NCBI GenBank assembly: GCA_002118135.1
Contig: BDIU01000303.1
Location: forward strand, 1 to 64,000
Direction of reading: 5' to 3'
Length of the DNA stretch: 64,000 nucleotides
From: Trebouxia sp. TZW2008
Lineage: Eukaryota; Chlorophyta; Trebouxiophyceae; Trebouxiales; Trebouxiaceae
Of this stretch, positions 11,601 to 22,865 are shown piece after piece. Below the pieces are notes generated by a model. It was given only the letters and a program-made list of their open reading frames with translations. It did no database searches and was not told the DNA's origin. The number at the start of each line of letters is the position of its first letter. Within the stretch, counting starts at the first letter, position 1. A program made the position numbers and the translations under genes.

Positions 11601-14600
11601 CATGCGCCGCTGTACTGCGCTGATGGCACCGTACTGTCCCCCGCATGAAGTCAGGCCTGATTGGGGTAAGTCCTTCAACTCTGCATTTGTTTGTACACTT
11701 GTTTATTGGGTAGTTGATGTGTGCATTCATTTGTGCACCTCTCCTTACGTATTTGCATACGCTCTTTTGTTCAGGCACTTGCTCCCTCACTCACTCACAA
11801 ACTCAGTCACTCACTCACTCACTCATCACTCACTCGTCTGTCCATTCATGCTTTAATGCTTTCATGTATTTATTCAGATCTGTTCACGCGCTTGCCAGTC
11901 AGGTTCTATGAGGTTGCTAGGTGCATTGGGGTCAGAGTCTGAGCTTCGCTGTGCTGACTTTCCTGCACACTAAGGTTATATCGACACACAAAAGAAAGGC
12001 AAAGTCTAGGCCATTAGGCGTCATCTTGGGAGTTTCTGAGTTTGAGTAGTGGCCTTGGCTTACTGCCTATCAAGGAACACTCGGCAGAATGGCGACCTGT
12101 GGGAATTTAGCTTTTAAGGCTGCCTCGATTCAAGTGCCTGTGCCAGTTCCATGCTGCTGCTGGAATAAAGTCTCCTATTCTGATGCCTGACGCAAAGCCT
12201 GTCTAGCCTTTCTGCCTAGTGAACTTGTGCATGCAAAGGGCAGGGGCAGTAGATGCGCTGACAGTTGTGGTCCAGGGTCTGAAAGAAAATTGCTTGTTTG
12301 GGATGTGCGAACAAGCTGAGCACACCTTGAACTGCTCAAATTGTTTGCACATACAAACAAGCAATTCTTTTCAAGTTTGTACTGGGCAGCGCAACCTTGC
12401 ATGCAATGCTATGCGTGCCATAAACACCGCCTTGGCTTGTTTGCTGTGGGCAGTAGTTCCTTGTGCACAATGCAACTCATGTTGATCTGTTGATATCATC
12501 TCAGTATATGTGGGCTTTGATGCCAGATGAGATCATTGCCTGCATGCTTCTTCCTACATTTATAGGCAAAGAAATTGTGGTCCACACAATAGTCTGTGTA
12601 TGTTGCTCGAAAGTGTTCACAGCTTGACTGCTGCTGTTCCACCCTTTGCCGTCATTCTGTAGCCCATTGTGTAATCATCGTTGTTGTTTTGGGTACTGGT
12701 TTGTCAGTTGATATCAAGTACCTCCGTGTTGTGTATGTGTCCTGCGCTAGTCTGTATGCAGACCAGACTACAAAATGCCGATGTCAAAAGCACTTAATAC
12801 ATGTGCCTGTTGTTCTGCAGTGGTCAAAGCTTTTCCTGCTGAGCCACCCCCAGTCACCTCAGCAACCTATGTGGACAGCGCACAAGAGTGGCTCGAAAAC
12901 CTTCGAGTGTGCTTGAAGTTCCTGCTGGCCATGCTTATCGCAGCCCCTCTATCAGACCACACTGAGCGCCCATGGCAGTGCGACTTCCAATCGCCGTACA
13001 ATTTGGCTACTGCATCTGGTGCAGATGATTTCACCGCTGCTGTTGCTGCTGCCACTGACGGGGGATCTGCCACGCCTCACCACTTATGGAGTCGTACTAT
13101 TGCGGGCGCCAGTAAAGCGGCTGCTGCTCTTGTCAATGCTGCTGAGGCCATTGATGCAGCTACTGCTGCTACTGCTACTGCCACTGAGCTGCGGGATCGT
13201 ATCATCAGCCAGCAACAAAGCAACCCCAGCATAACACCAGATGACGCCGCTGCCATCAAGGCTGCTGTTGCTGTTGCTGAAAATTGCGCTGCTGCTGCTC
13301 ATGCCGCTTTTGCCGAAGTACGTCCCTTCAGCAAGCTGACCAGTATCCTTCCCACTGCACCCAATGCTGATGCTTCGTCTGCTGCTGCTGATGCTGCTGC
13401 TGCTCCTGTTGCCAGCAATCAGCAACCATGTACCTCTGGCAGCCCATCCAGCGCAGATGCTTCTCCTGCCTCTGCTGCTGCTCCCGGCACAGAGTTGGTC
13501 AGCAGCCGGCTATCTAGCAGTCCTGCCACTGCATCTGGCACCAATGCTTCACCTGCTGCTGCTGCTCCTGCTCCTGCTGCCAGCAGTCAGCAACCAGATA
13601 CCTCCGGCAGCCCATCCAGCGCTGATGCTTCTCCTGCCTCTGCTACTCCCCCTGACACAGCGCCTATCAACAGTCAGCTATCTAGCAGTCCTGCCACTAC
13701 ATCCAATGCTGACGCTTCACCTGCTGCTGATGCTGCTGCTCCTGCTGCCAGCAGTCAGCAACCAGATACCTCTGGCAGCCCATCTAGCGCTGATGCTTCT
13801 ACAGTCTCTGCTGCTGCTCCTGACACAGTGCCAGTCAGCAGCCAGCCCTCTAGCAGCCCTACCGCTGCACCCAATGCTACTGCGGCTGATACTGCTGCCG
13901 ACCCCGCTCCTGCCAGCAGCACTCAGCAACCAGATAATTCTGCCAGCCCATCCAGGACTGATGCTTCTCCTGTCTCTGCTGCTGCTCCCAACACAGTGCC
14001 TGTCAGCAGCCAGCCCTCTAGCAGCCCTGCCCTTGCATCTGGCACTGATGCGTCGCCTGCTTCACCTGCTGCTGATGCTGCCGCTCCTGTTGCCAGCAGT
14101 CAGCAACCAGATACCTCTGGCAACCCATCCAGCGGGGATGCTTCTCCTGCCTCTGCTGCTGCTCCCAACACAGAGCCTATCAGCAGTCAGCCGTCTAGCA
14201 GTCCTGCCACTTCATCCAATACCAATGCTTTGCCTGCTGCTGCTACTGCTGCTGCTGTCAACACAGCGCCTGCTGGCACTCAGCCATTTAGCAGCTCTGG
14301 TACTGCATCTGACTCTGATGAATTGACCAGTGCTGCTGATGCTGTTATCAGGAGCATCCAGCAGGAACAACATGCGCTGTCACAAGGTCAGCCGGAGGAC
14401 ACCAAGCGGGACGGGACCAAACTCCCAGCAGTCATCAAGGGGTCAACATTTCTGCCACAGGAGAACCTTGATCACACTCCACTGTGGCCAACGCCTTCAG
14501 CCGCAGCTTGGGCAGACATTGAGGTCATTGCCTCCCGCACAGCAGTCACCCTGGAGTGGCTTCTGTCCAAAGTCTTCTGCGATGGGAAGTCGCAGATTGC

Positions 14601-17600
14601 CAAGCAACTCAAGGATCTAGCCTCCATCATTGTGCAGTTGAACTCTGTCCTGCATATCATCACCCATGGACATATAGCCGACCCAAAATTGGGCATGTCA
14701 GCCATCTTTTGGCCGCTTTTGAGGGCAGCGACTCAGAACATTGTGAGCTTTGGATGCCACGTGGAGATTGCTAATGACCTCATCTTAGCTTTGATGTCAC
14801 GCAAAGCTGTGGACAAAGGGCTATTTGATCTGAAGGGAACAATGATTGAGGAGTCCAACTGGGCCAATCGCATGCTCCTTCTATGCTGCAGTAAGTTCAC
14901 TGGCAGGACTGCTGCATTGTTTGTGTTTGCAACTGAAAAAGTGATGTAGGCAATTCAGGGCATATGTTCAATGCAGCCTCCTTTGCAAGACTTGATCTGT
15001 ATTGCAGAGGCGCTCATTGCTGCTCCTTTACCCGTGCTGTGCTTTTGTCTGTTGTAGTCTGTATGCTGAGTGTGGCGCAAGATGTTGATTCATGAGCATG
15101 ATGTGTCTTGTTGAGCCCATTCAGCTTGGTGCAATCTTGTCTGATTTGTGTGATTTGGTCAAGCATGCAAATTGCTGCAGTTGCCTTCCTGAGTATGGAC
15201 ATGCTAAAGTAAATAATCAATTCTGTGCATGAATGCATGCATGCTGGCTTGTGCATGCGGATAGCACAACTCATGTATGTGACTAGCTCCTCTGCAGATA
15301 CCAGCATGCACAAGCACCCACAGCTGCTGACAGCAGCAGCGCAAGCTGTTCATGAATCCCTGCCCGTGTATGCATGCAAGCTGCACCTTGCATGGGAGAT
15401 AGCACCAGTCAATCTGACTGAATCTTGGGCAAATGTCTGCAGTTGCCGGCATGCAAGTGCAACCACAGTTGCTGACAGCAGCAGCGCAAGCCATTCATGA
15501 ATCCCTGCCCATGTATGCATGCAAGCCGCACCTTGCATGGCGGAAAGCACCAGTCATTCTGACTGAGTCCTGGGCAAATGTCTGCAGTTGCTGGGATGCA
15601 CAAGCGCCCACAGGCGCTGACAGCAGCAGCATAAGCCATTCACAAAGCCCTGACCATGTATGCATGCAAGCCGCATCTTGCATGGCAGAAAGCACCAGTC
15701 AATCTGACTGAATCTTGGGCAAAAGTCTGCAGTTGCCAGCATACAAGTGCGACCACAGGTGCTGACAGCAGCAGCGCAAGCTGTGCATGAAGCCCTGCCC
15801 ATGTATGCGTGCAAGCTGCACCTTGCATGGCAGAAAGCACCAGTCATTGTGACTGAGTCCTGGGCAAATGTCTGCAGTTGCCAGCATGCAAGTGCAACCA
15901 CAGTTGCTGACAGCAGCAGCGCAAGCCATTCATGGCTCCCTGCCCATGTATGCATGCAAACCGCACCTTGCATGGCAGATAGCACCAGTCATTCTGACTG
16001 AGTCCTGGGCTAATGTCTGCAGTTGCTGGGATGCACAAGCGCCCACAGTTGCTGACAGCAGCAGCGCAAGCCGTTCATGAAGCCCTGACCCCTGCTGGGA
16101 CCTGTCACCACATGCTGTCAACACAGGAGCAGTCTCTTCAGCTGGTGGTCCAGTTGAGCTTTGACCTTGTCCAAGCAGATGACACAACCAAGCTGGCAAT
16201 GTGTGCATGCATCGCACGCCTTGCCTGTTTAGACGCTCAAATACGCGGCGCTTTCGTGGAAGATTCGGTGCTCTACCCCACTGCAATTAAAGCAAATCTG
16301 TTTCCGACTTGGCGTCAGCTTGTGATCACATTCATTCAGGTGGGTTTCTGCTTGCTACTGCGTAAAGTTTGGTATACGCTGGGTCTTTGCTTGTTACTGC
16401 ATGACCTATGGTCTACAATGGTCTTAGCTTGGTACTGCGTGAGCTTTAGTGGACACTCAAATTGGTGTGTAACAGAGATGCCATAGTTGATTTGGTCGAG
16501 AGCGTCAAGGGGGTCTGGCAATGCTGTGCGTTCATTTGATGCTCAGCTTGGTATGCCTGTGTGCCTTGTTGGATTGCAAGCAAGTGTGCAGCTTGAGAGT
16601 CTCAGCTGTTGTTTATGCTGCATTGTAGCAACAGTTTATGGCGTAAACACTACATTTGGCTTCATTAGTCAGTGTGCAACAAATCAAGCCTGCGGGCTGC
16701 ATGATGTCAGCATGCCTCTGCATGACTGGACACAGCATGCCTGCTTAGCAAGTGTTTCAAGGTGTGCTGATGATGGCCCTAACTGTCCAAACAAGGCATA
16801 GTCTGCTGTTTTGACTGCTGGAATCCATGCTGGACGCGGGCATCAGCATAGCAACTGCAACATGTGCCAAAGAGCATAGGATCGCTGAGCATCAGCAAGT
16901 GATCTAGGTTCGACTGCATTCTGGTGTCAATGTTGATGACAGTGCTCTTGACTTTGACTGTAGTATTGAGGTGAACATGTATGATGTTATGGATGCAGAC
17001 CCCAGCCCCATGGAATCTTTTGCATTGTCTTGGCGTGCCGCCACTGCCCAATTGGCCAGAGACTCATTTTGTTGTGCTCTAAAGTATTTCAGTGATATTT
17101 ATTATTATATGAATGCAGGCTCCAGCCCCATGGAACCTTCTGCATTGTCTTGGCGTGCTGCGCATGCTGCACCATTGCCGCGACTTGGCTGAGACCCCTT
17201 TGGACAAAGCCCAGGACAGCAAGATCTGGGAGGTGGGGTGCTTTCATGTCTTTGCACACTGCACATGACAGCATTCGATTATGTCTTGGCTTGTGTCGTT
17301 TTAACGGCAACTTCTCAAGTGCCTGGCATGTGATAAGTTCTTTGGGGCGAGTGTAGAATGCTTGGGTGTTGAAGAGTTTGAACTGCTGTCTTACCAGAGT
17401 CACTGTGTACTGCAGCAGCCAGCAGATTTTGGCGACTTTGCTGTCTGCTGCAGCAGGTCCAGGACTGCTTTGCTGTGCCAGGCATTCTACGTTTGGCCCC
17501 CAGCTCAACCCAACAAGTGCCCAGTTGAGTTGTAGGCAACTTGCAGAATGCCTGTCATGTGCTAAGTTGTTTTGCAATGTCTAGCTCAGTGGACACAACA

Positions 17601-20600
17601 GCCCAATTGGCTGTGGTGTGCTGTGCTTCACTGCGGACTTATTGCTGCTACTTTATGCACATAGCATGCACAAACCTTGTGACCAGCACTCCTGCAACTA
17701 GTGTCAAACTGTTTTCATTTTGCATTGTGATTGAAATGCAGCCCGTGAGCAGACAACCCTCATCAAAGACAGCAGCTTTTGCCCTCACTTTGGTGGTGCC
17801 ATGCAGCTGTGACAGAATGGGTTGTGGATGTAGCCTGTGACCGTACAACCTTCGTTATGAATGGCACACTTTGACTTCACTTTGTCATTGGCATGCAGCC
17901 CTGGACACTAATTCCAGATGCAGCATGTGCAAATGCAGCCAAATGGCAGACTGCAGGCTTTGAGTCTACTTTTTTGTTGAAATGCAGCCCTGAGAACTCA
18001 TTCCAAACGCAGCTTGGCAATGCAATCTTCACTGGAAATAGCAGACTTTGACCTTACTTTGTTACAAGTTTAAATTACCTGCATGCAGCCCCGAATGGAG
18101 ATGGCAGATCTTGGCATGCACCTAGCTTTGAACGTGCAGGTTGTGACCTCAGACATCATCCTGCAAGCAGGCTTTGATTGAGACTTGTCACTGGCATGCA
18201 GCCCCGAGAGGAGACAGCCAACCTTAACATGTAGCTAGCCTTGAGGGTGCAGGACGTCACATCAGAAATCTTTCTGCAGAGGCAGCCTGTGAACATGTCA
18301 ATATCATCACAGTCTTCAACCCTTTTGTGTCGGTGACATGCAGCCCCGAGAGGAGATGGCAAATATTGGCATGCAGCTAGCCTTGAGGGTGCAGGACCTG
18401 ACATCAGACATCACCTTGCAGAGGCAGCTGTTATATGAGGCTATACGCTGGACTGAGATGCCAGAGGGAATTGTCTTCAAAGAAGAGGTGCGCAAAGCTC
18501 AGAATTGTTGTAGTTCAAAATCAAGCTTGTACCAATAGCACCCCTCATTGCTGCCAGACACACTCTGGTGATTGACGCACAGCACATCAACCTTGGGTCC
18601 CAGGATGCCAAAGGCTTTCCTGCTGTGGAAATGGAATGAAGCTGTTAACAAATTCATGATTGTGTCTAGAGCTCAGCATGCCATATATTTGGTGGAGTGC
18701 GTGGACTGAGGGCTGCACTGTGAGCACGTCCTATGCCTGCTGCATTATATGCCATGACCAAAATAGAACCTGTCCTACTTGGGTTGAGTATATTGACAGC
18801 AATGGCTTTGGCAGATATGCCCTAAAACGGAATGCTGCTGAACGAAATTGCAGCAAAATTAGCAATATGCTTGCCAGTCTGTTTGCTGCCTGTGCTAGCT
18901 ATGTAGAATGTTAGTGTGATACAAGGTACGTTACATGCAGTATATTGTACAATCATCTCACTATTGCACACAACACTTGCTGTTTACTTTTCCATGTACC
19001 ACATGATATTGTATCTACTGTTTCACAGGGCTGACCTGGAAGGCTGTCTCTTTCAGTGGTAGCCTTTCACAAGGTGCCACAATTTTTTTGCGAGTATGTT
19101 GTCATGTTTCATACCTCATCATATGTGCTTTGTCTTAGGGCTGGGCTCAAAGCTGTCTTCTTTGGTGGAAGCCTTTCATGCTGGACATACTTTGCGTGTA
19201 TGGTGTCATAGGTCATGACTCATCACATATGCTTTGGTACAGATCTGGGTTAGAAGGTTGTTTGCTTTAGTGGTAGTTTTTAATCAGGTCCCGCCACAGC
19301 AAACTCGTAGCAAAACTTGAGCTGAGCTGAGGCACAAATGTGGAGCAGAGTCAACCTAGGAGTGACAGAGCTTATCTGATTGGGCGTGCTTTGTTACAGG
19401 GCTGGGCCAGAAGGTTGTCTGCTTTAGTGGTAGTCTTTATGAGGTGCTGCCACATCAAACCCTTAGAACGGCACATGCTGAGGAACAGCTGTGGACTAGA
19501 GTCAACCTGGGAGTAAGAAAGCTTGCACATTTGGCATGTATGTGGTAATGTTTCATACCTGAACACATATGCTTTGTCGTAGGGCTGGGCTAGAAGTCTG
19601 TCTGCTTTAGTGGTAGTCTTCCATCATGTGCCGCCACAGCAACCTCTTAGCAAGAAGCAAGCTGAAGAACAGATGTGGAGTAGAGTGAACCTGGGAGTAA
19701 CAGAGCCCACACAAGCAGAGCTGTTGAGAGCATTTGTGCGGTGCATCTTGACGCACGGAACGCTTCCTGTCTCAGCTGATTCAGTCACAGACTACCAGCA
19801 GTTTGAGCAGATAGCTATGCCCATTTTAGTTGATGATTTCAAGACGATGGCTGGGGAGGCAAGGTTCAGTCAAGAACAGGGGACTAACTATGATGAGCGT
19901 TTAGAGCATGCTCATGTCTACTTCTATGTTGAAGGTGAAACATGCTTACTCTGGCTGTCAGCAAACGTGTTGCCTGGCATCGTCCATCTGCACATCGCAA
20001 TCTCATAGCAGTGACACTTTCAACGAAAAGGGTAAGTGTCAGTGCATTTGTGAATACATGGCCTGATGACGCTCTTGACCTTGTCATTGTCAACTTCTGC
20101 CCTGAAGGTGAAGAATGCTTACTCTGGCCATTAGCAGATGTCTTGCCTCCCCATTACTTTGTGCAATCATGCATTTACTCATGCAGCCATGACCTTACAG
20201 GCAATGATCGTCGTGTGGAAAAATGCTATGGTGCTTGCTGTGTTGCAACAAAGCCACTCTGCATCTGCACATTGACCTGACCAATCTGCACTCGCTGCTG
20301 TAACCCTCTTTACTTGCTTGCAACCTCACACTATAGCGCCTTGTAACTTCACAGAGCAGCAAGGCTGTGGGATAGTAGCAAGATGTGCGGGGAAATTCCC
20401 TTTTGGTGATGTGTTTTAATGAGAATTTATTGCTTTTGCAGGCCAGAGGATACTGCAGCACAAGTCCTGGACAGCGCTTCTCGCAAACCCTGCCCCACCG
20501 CCATTTGTGATGCAGCAGATTCAGTCCATGATGCAATTCATCTACTTGATGATTGTGCGCCTGGACGAACATTATACTGCTGCTAGACAGCTGAAAGTGG

Positions 20601-22817
20601 CACGATTGAAGCAAGCCCAGGAAAATATTCGGCTCAGGCAGTTGGCTGAGGATGAAGGTGGGTTGACTATCAAATCACCACATTCCGTTTCAGTGGTCAA
20701 GACATGTGAATTGGGATGCTCTGATTTATGATGATCGTGACTTCAAATATACTTCCGTGTCGCGTGTTATGTGTTGATGCAAACATACTGTGTATTTCAG
20801 AACTTGCATTGCATTCCAGTGATGCATGCTCTCAAAAGCTTGTCTGTTGCATGTCACATATTGTGCATTTCGTATGGTGATTCACGTGGTTGACTCTTTT
20901 GAGGAAGCTTGGACAAACACTCTTGTTTCTGCAACTTCAATAACAACGACGCATTGTCTGTGCATAATTTCATTTTATCTCAAACATGCATGCAGCATTG
21001 ACAATGCGTTCTCTGTCTATATTCGTGTTTGATGTTGGACATGCATGCAGCACTGAGAGTGCGTTCTCTGCTCATATCTTCACGTCATCTTGGACACGCG
21101 AATGTACTCCCTATATGTGTTTTCAGTTCACCTTGGACATGTAATCGTATTCTTGTGTTATTATTATTATATGTTATCAATTCACCTTGGACATGCAAAC
21201 GTGTTCTTTGTATAATATGTCCAATTCGTGTTGGACATGCATGCAGAGGAGGAGTCACAAGACGCCTTGGAAGCTGGATTGAGGGCCCACCGCTTAGTGC
21301 AGCGAGATATCCTGATGAACACGGCACACAGTGCAACCCTTGGCAACAATATAGGTACACCTTAAACATCATTGCGCTCCCTGCCTTTTGCTTGCAGCGT
21401 TGCTTGTAGGGAGATGTGTTCATGAAGCCGGCAAACGGTGAAAACCTTGGCAACTTGACAGGTAGACCTTGAACACCATTGCACTCCCTGCCTTTTGCTT
21501 GCATGTGGGCTGTGCACAAGTGTCCAATCTGCAGCATTGTCTTCTTGCCTATTTTAGCCAAAGCGTTGCCATGCAGGCATGTCCCATGCTTCTCACAATC
21601 AGAATGTTGAGCTCACTTTTGCATGATAAAGCAGAGACTTTGCTTCACAGCAATTGACGCATTGAGCTTCGGTCCAGCGGTTTGGACTAAAAGCAAGTCA
21701 GCAAGTCCAAATCACTCTTTCGTTCATTTGCATATCCACTCTTTAGATCATTTGTATATACATATCACCACTTATTCAGCATTCTAGGCTGACTGTTTAC
21801 ATGTGCATTGCGGCTGTCCCAGGATGTTGATGTTGACGCAAGCCGCAGTCTGATGAAGTCTCTATACAAGATATGTTGAGCACAATGTGACAGTCACATG
21901 TGCAGTGACTTCCCTTTGTGTTGACTGCTTTGGTCACCAACAGAATTGACCTTACATCAAATCGTCTTTACTCAGAAAGACCACTGTAGTCAGAATGCAG
22001 TGATTGGTTCACGATTGCATTGTCCCCACATAACAGATGCCCTTACATCGAGCGTCCTTACAAGGGGAAGCTACTGTAGCAACATCGCATAACAATACTT
22101 GCACAGGCCTGCATGGTGAATCTGGGTAGCAACGCTGCATAACAAACATTGCGACATATGTGCAGGCCAGGCCTTGGGCAACATGAAATTTGCATACGGA
22201 CAAGCCGCATCCTGCTCCTCATCAAGTCTCTAAACAGGCTATTCTGAGCGCAATGTGACAGTCACATGTAGCAACATTGCATGACAACTGCCCTGAAGAA
22301 GGTAGCAGTCTTAATGCGCTTTGAGCGCGTTCCACAGACTTGGTCAATGCAATACACGCTCAATGCACAGTACGCTGGACTGCTGTGCCACAGCCAGATC
22401 CTGCATACTGTTGTAAAATGGGCACTGTAATGCCTATTTGCAGTGCATGTATTTGCACAAACCTGCATGACAAAGTTGAGTAAGAATGCTGCGTAGTAAA
22501 CATTGCGACACATGTGCAGGCCAGGCCTTGGGCAACATGGAGCTTGCATACGGACAAGCAGAGTGGCTATGCTGCATCGAAGCAGTAGCTGCAAGCGAGT
22601 GGGGTCTGAAAAGCTACAAGACATTGAAGCCGTTGCTTGAGAAGCCTATGATGTCCAAGTTGGCATTTGCCGAGCCTCACTTTCCAGCCACAATTGCGTT
22701 TGTACACAAGCTCTTCAACCCAGATGAGGTATGCTGTACCAAGAAACACTTGTACATCAGGCTGTTTCTTGTTGTGTAAATGGCATTGATTTGTGCAAAA
22801 ACAGCTTGCAACTTGCT

Positions 22818-22865
<48 letters not shown>

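Noticed and set aside
12505..12566. Extra U-box gene exon between 11665 and 12821
   Set aside because: It has an acceptor-like CTCAG but no GT donor and wrong phase; joining 11665 directly to 12821 gives a clean frame (RPDW-VVKAFPAE).
13364..14326. Long open frame rich in Leu (LLLLLLPAVSNQ-type repeats)
   Set aside because: It is the shifted reading of the Ala/Ser/Pro repeat exon: GCT and CTG runs read in another frame give Leu. The main frame joins in phase with flanking exons.
15282..16022. CRISPR-like array of regular repeats
   Set aside because: The 145-bp units are contiguous, with no unique spacers, and each unit is an intron-exon junction copy in a eukaryotic gene.
20195..20614. Minus-strand frame of 139 residues
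   Set aside because: It overlaps U-box gene exon 9, whose plus-strand reading joins in phase on both sides; the minus reading has no recognisable motif.
22677..22865. Minus-strand poly-Leu and poly-Ala frames
   Set aside because: They are readings of the CAG run on the opposite strand and have no supporting exon structure.
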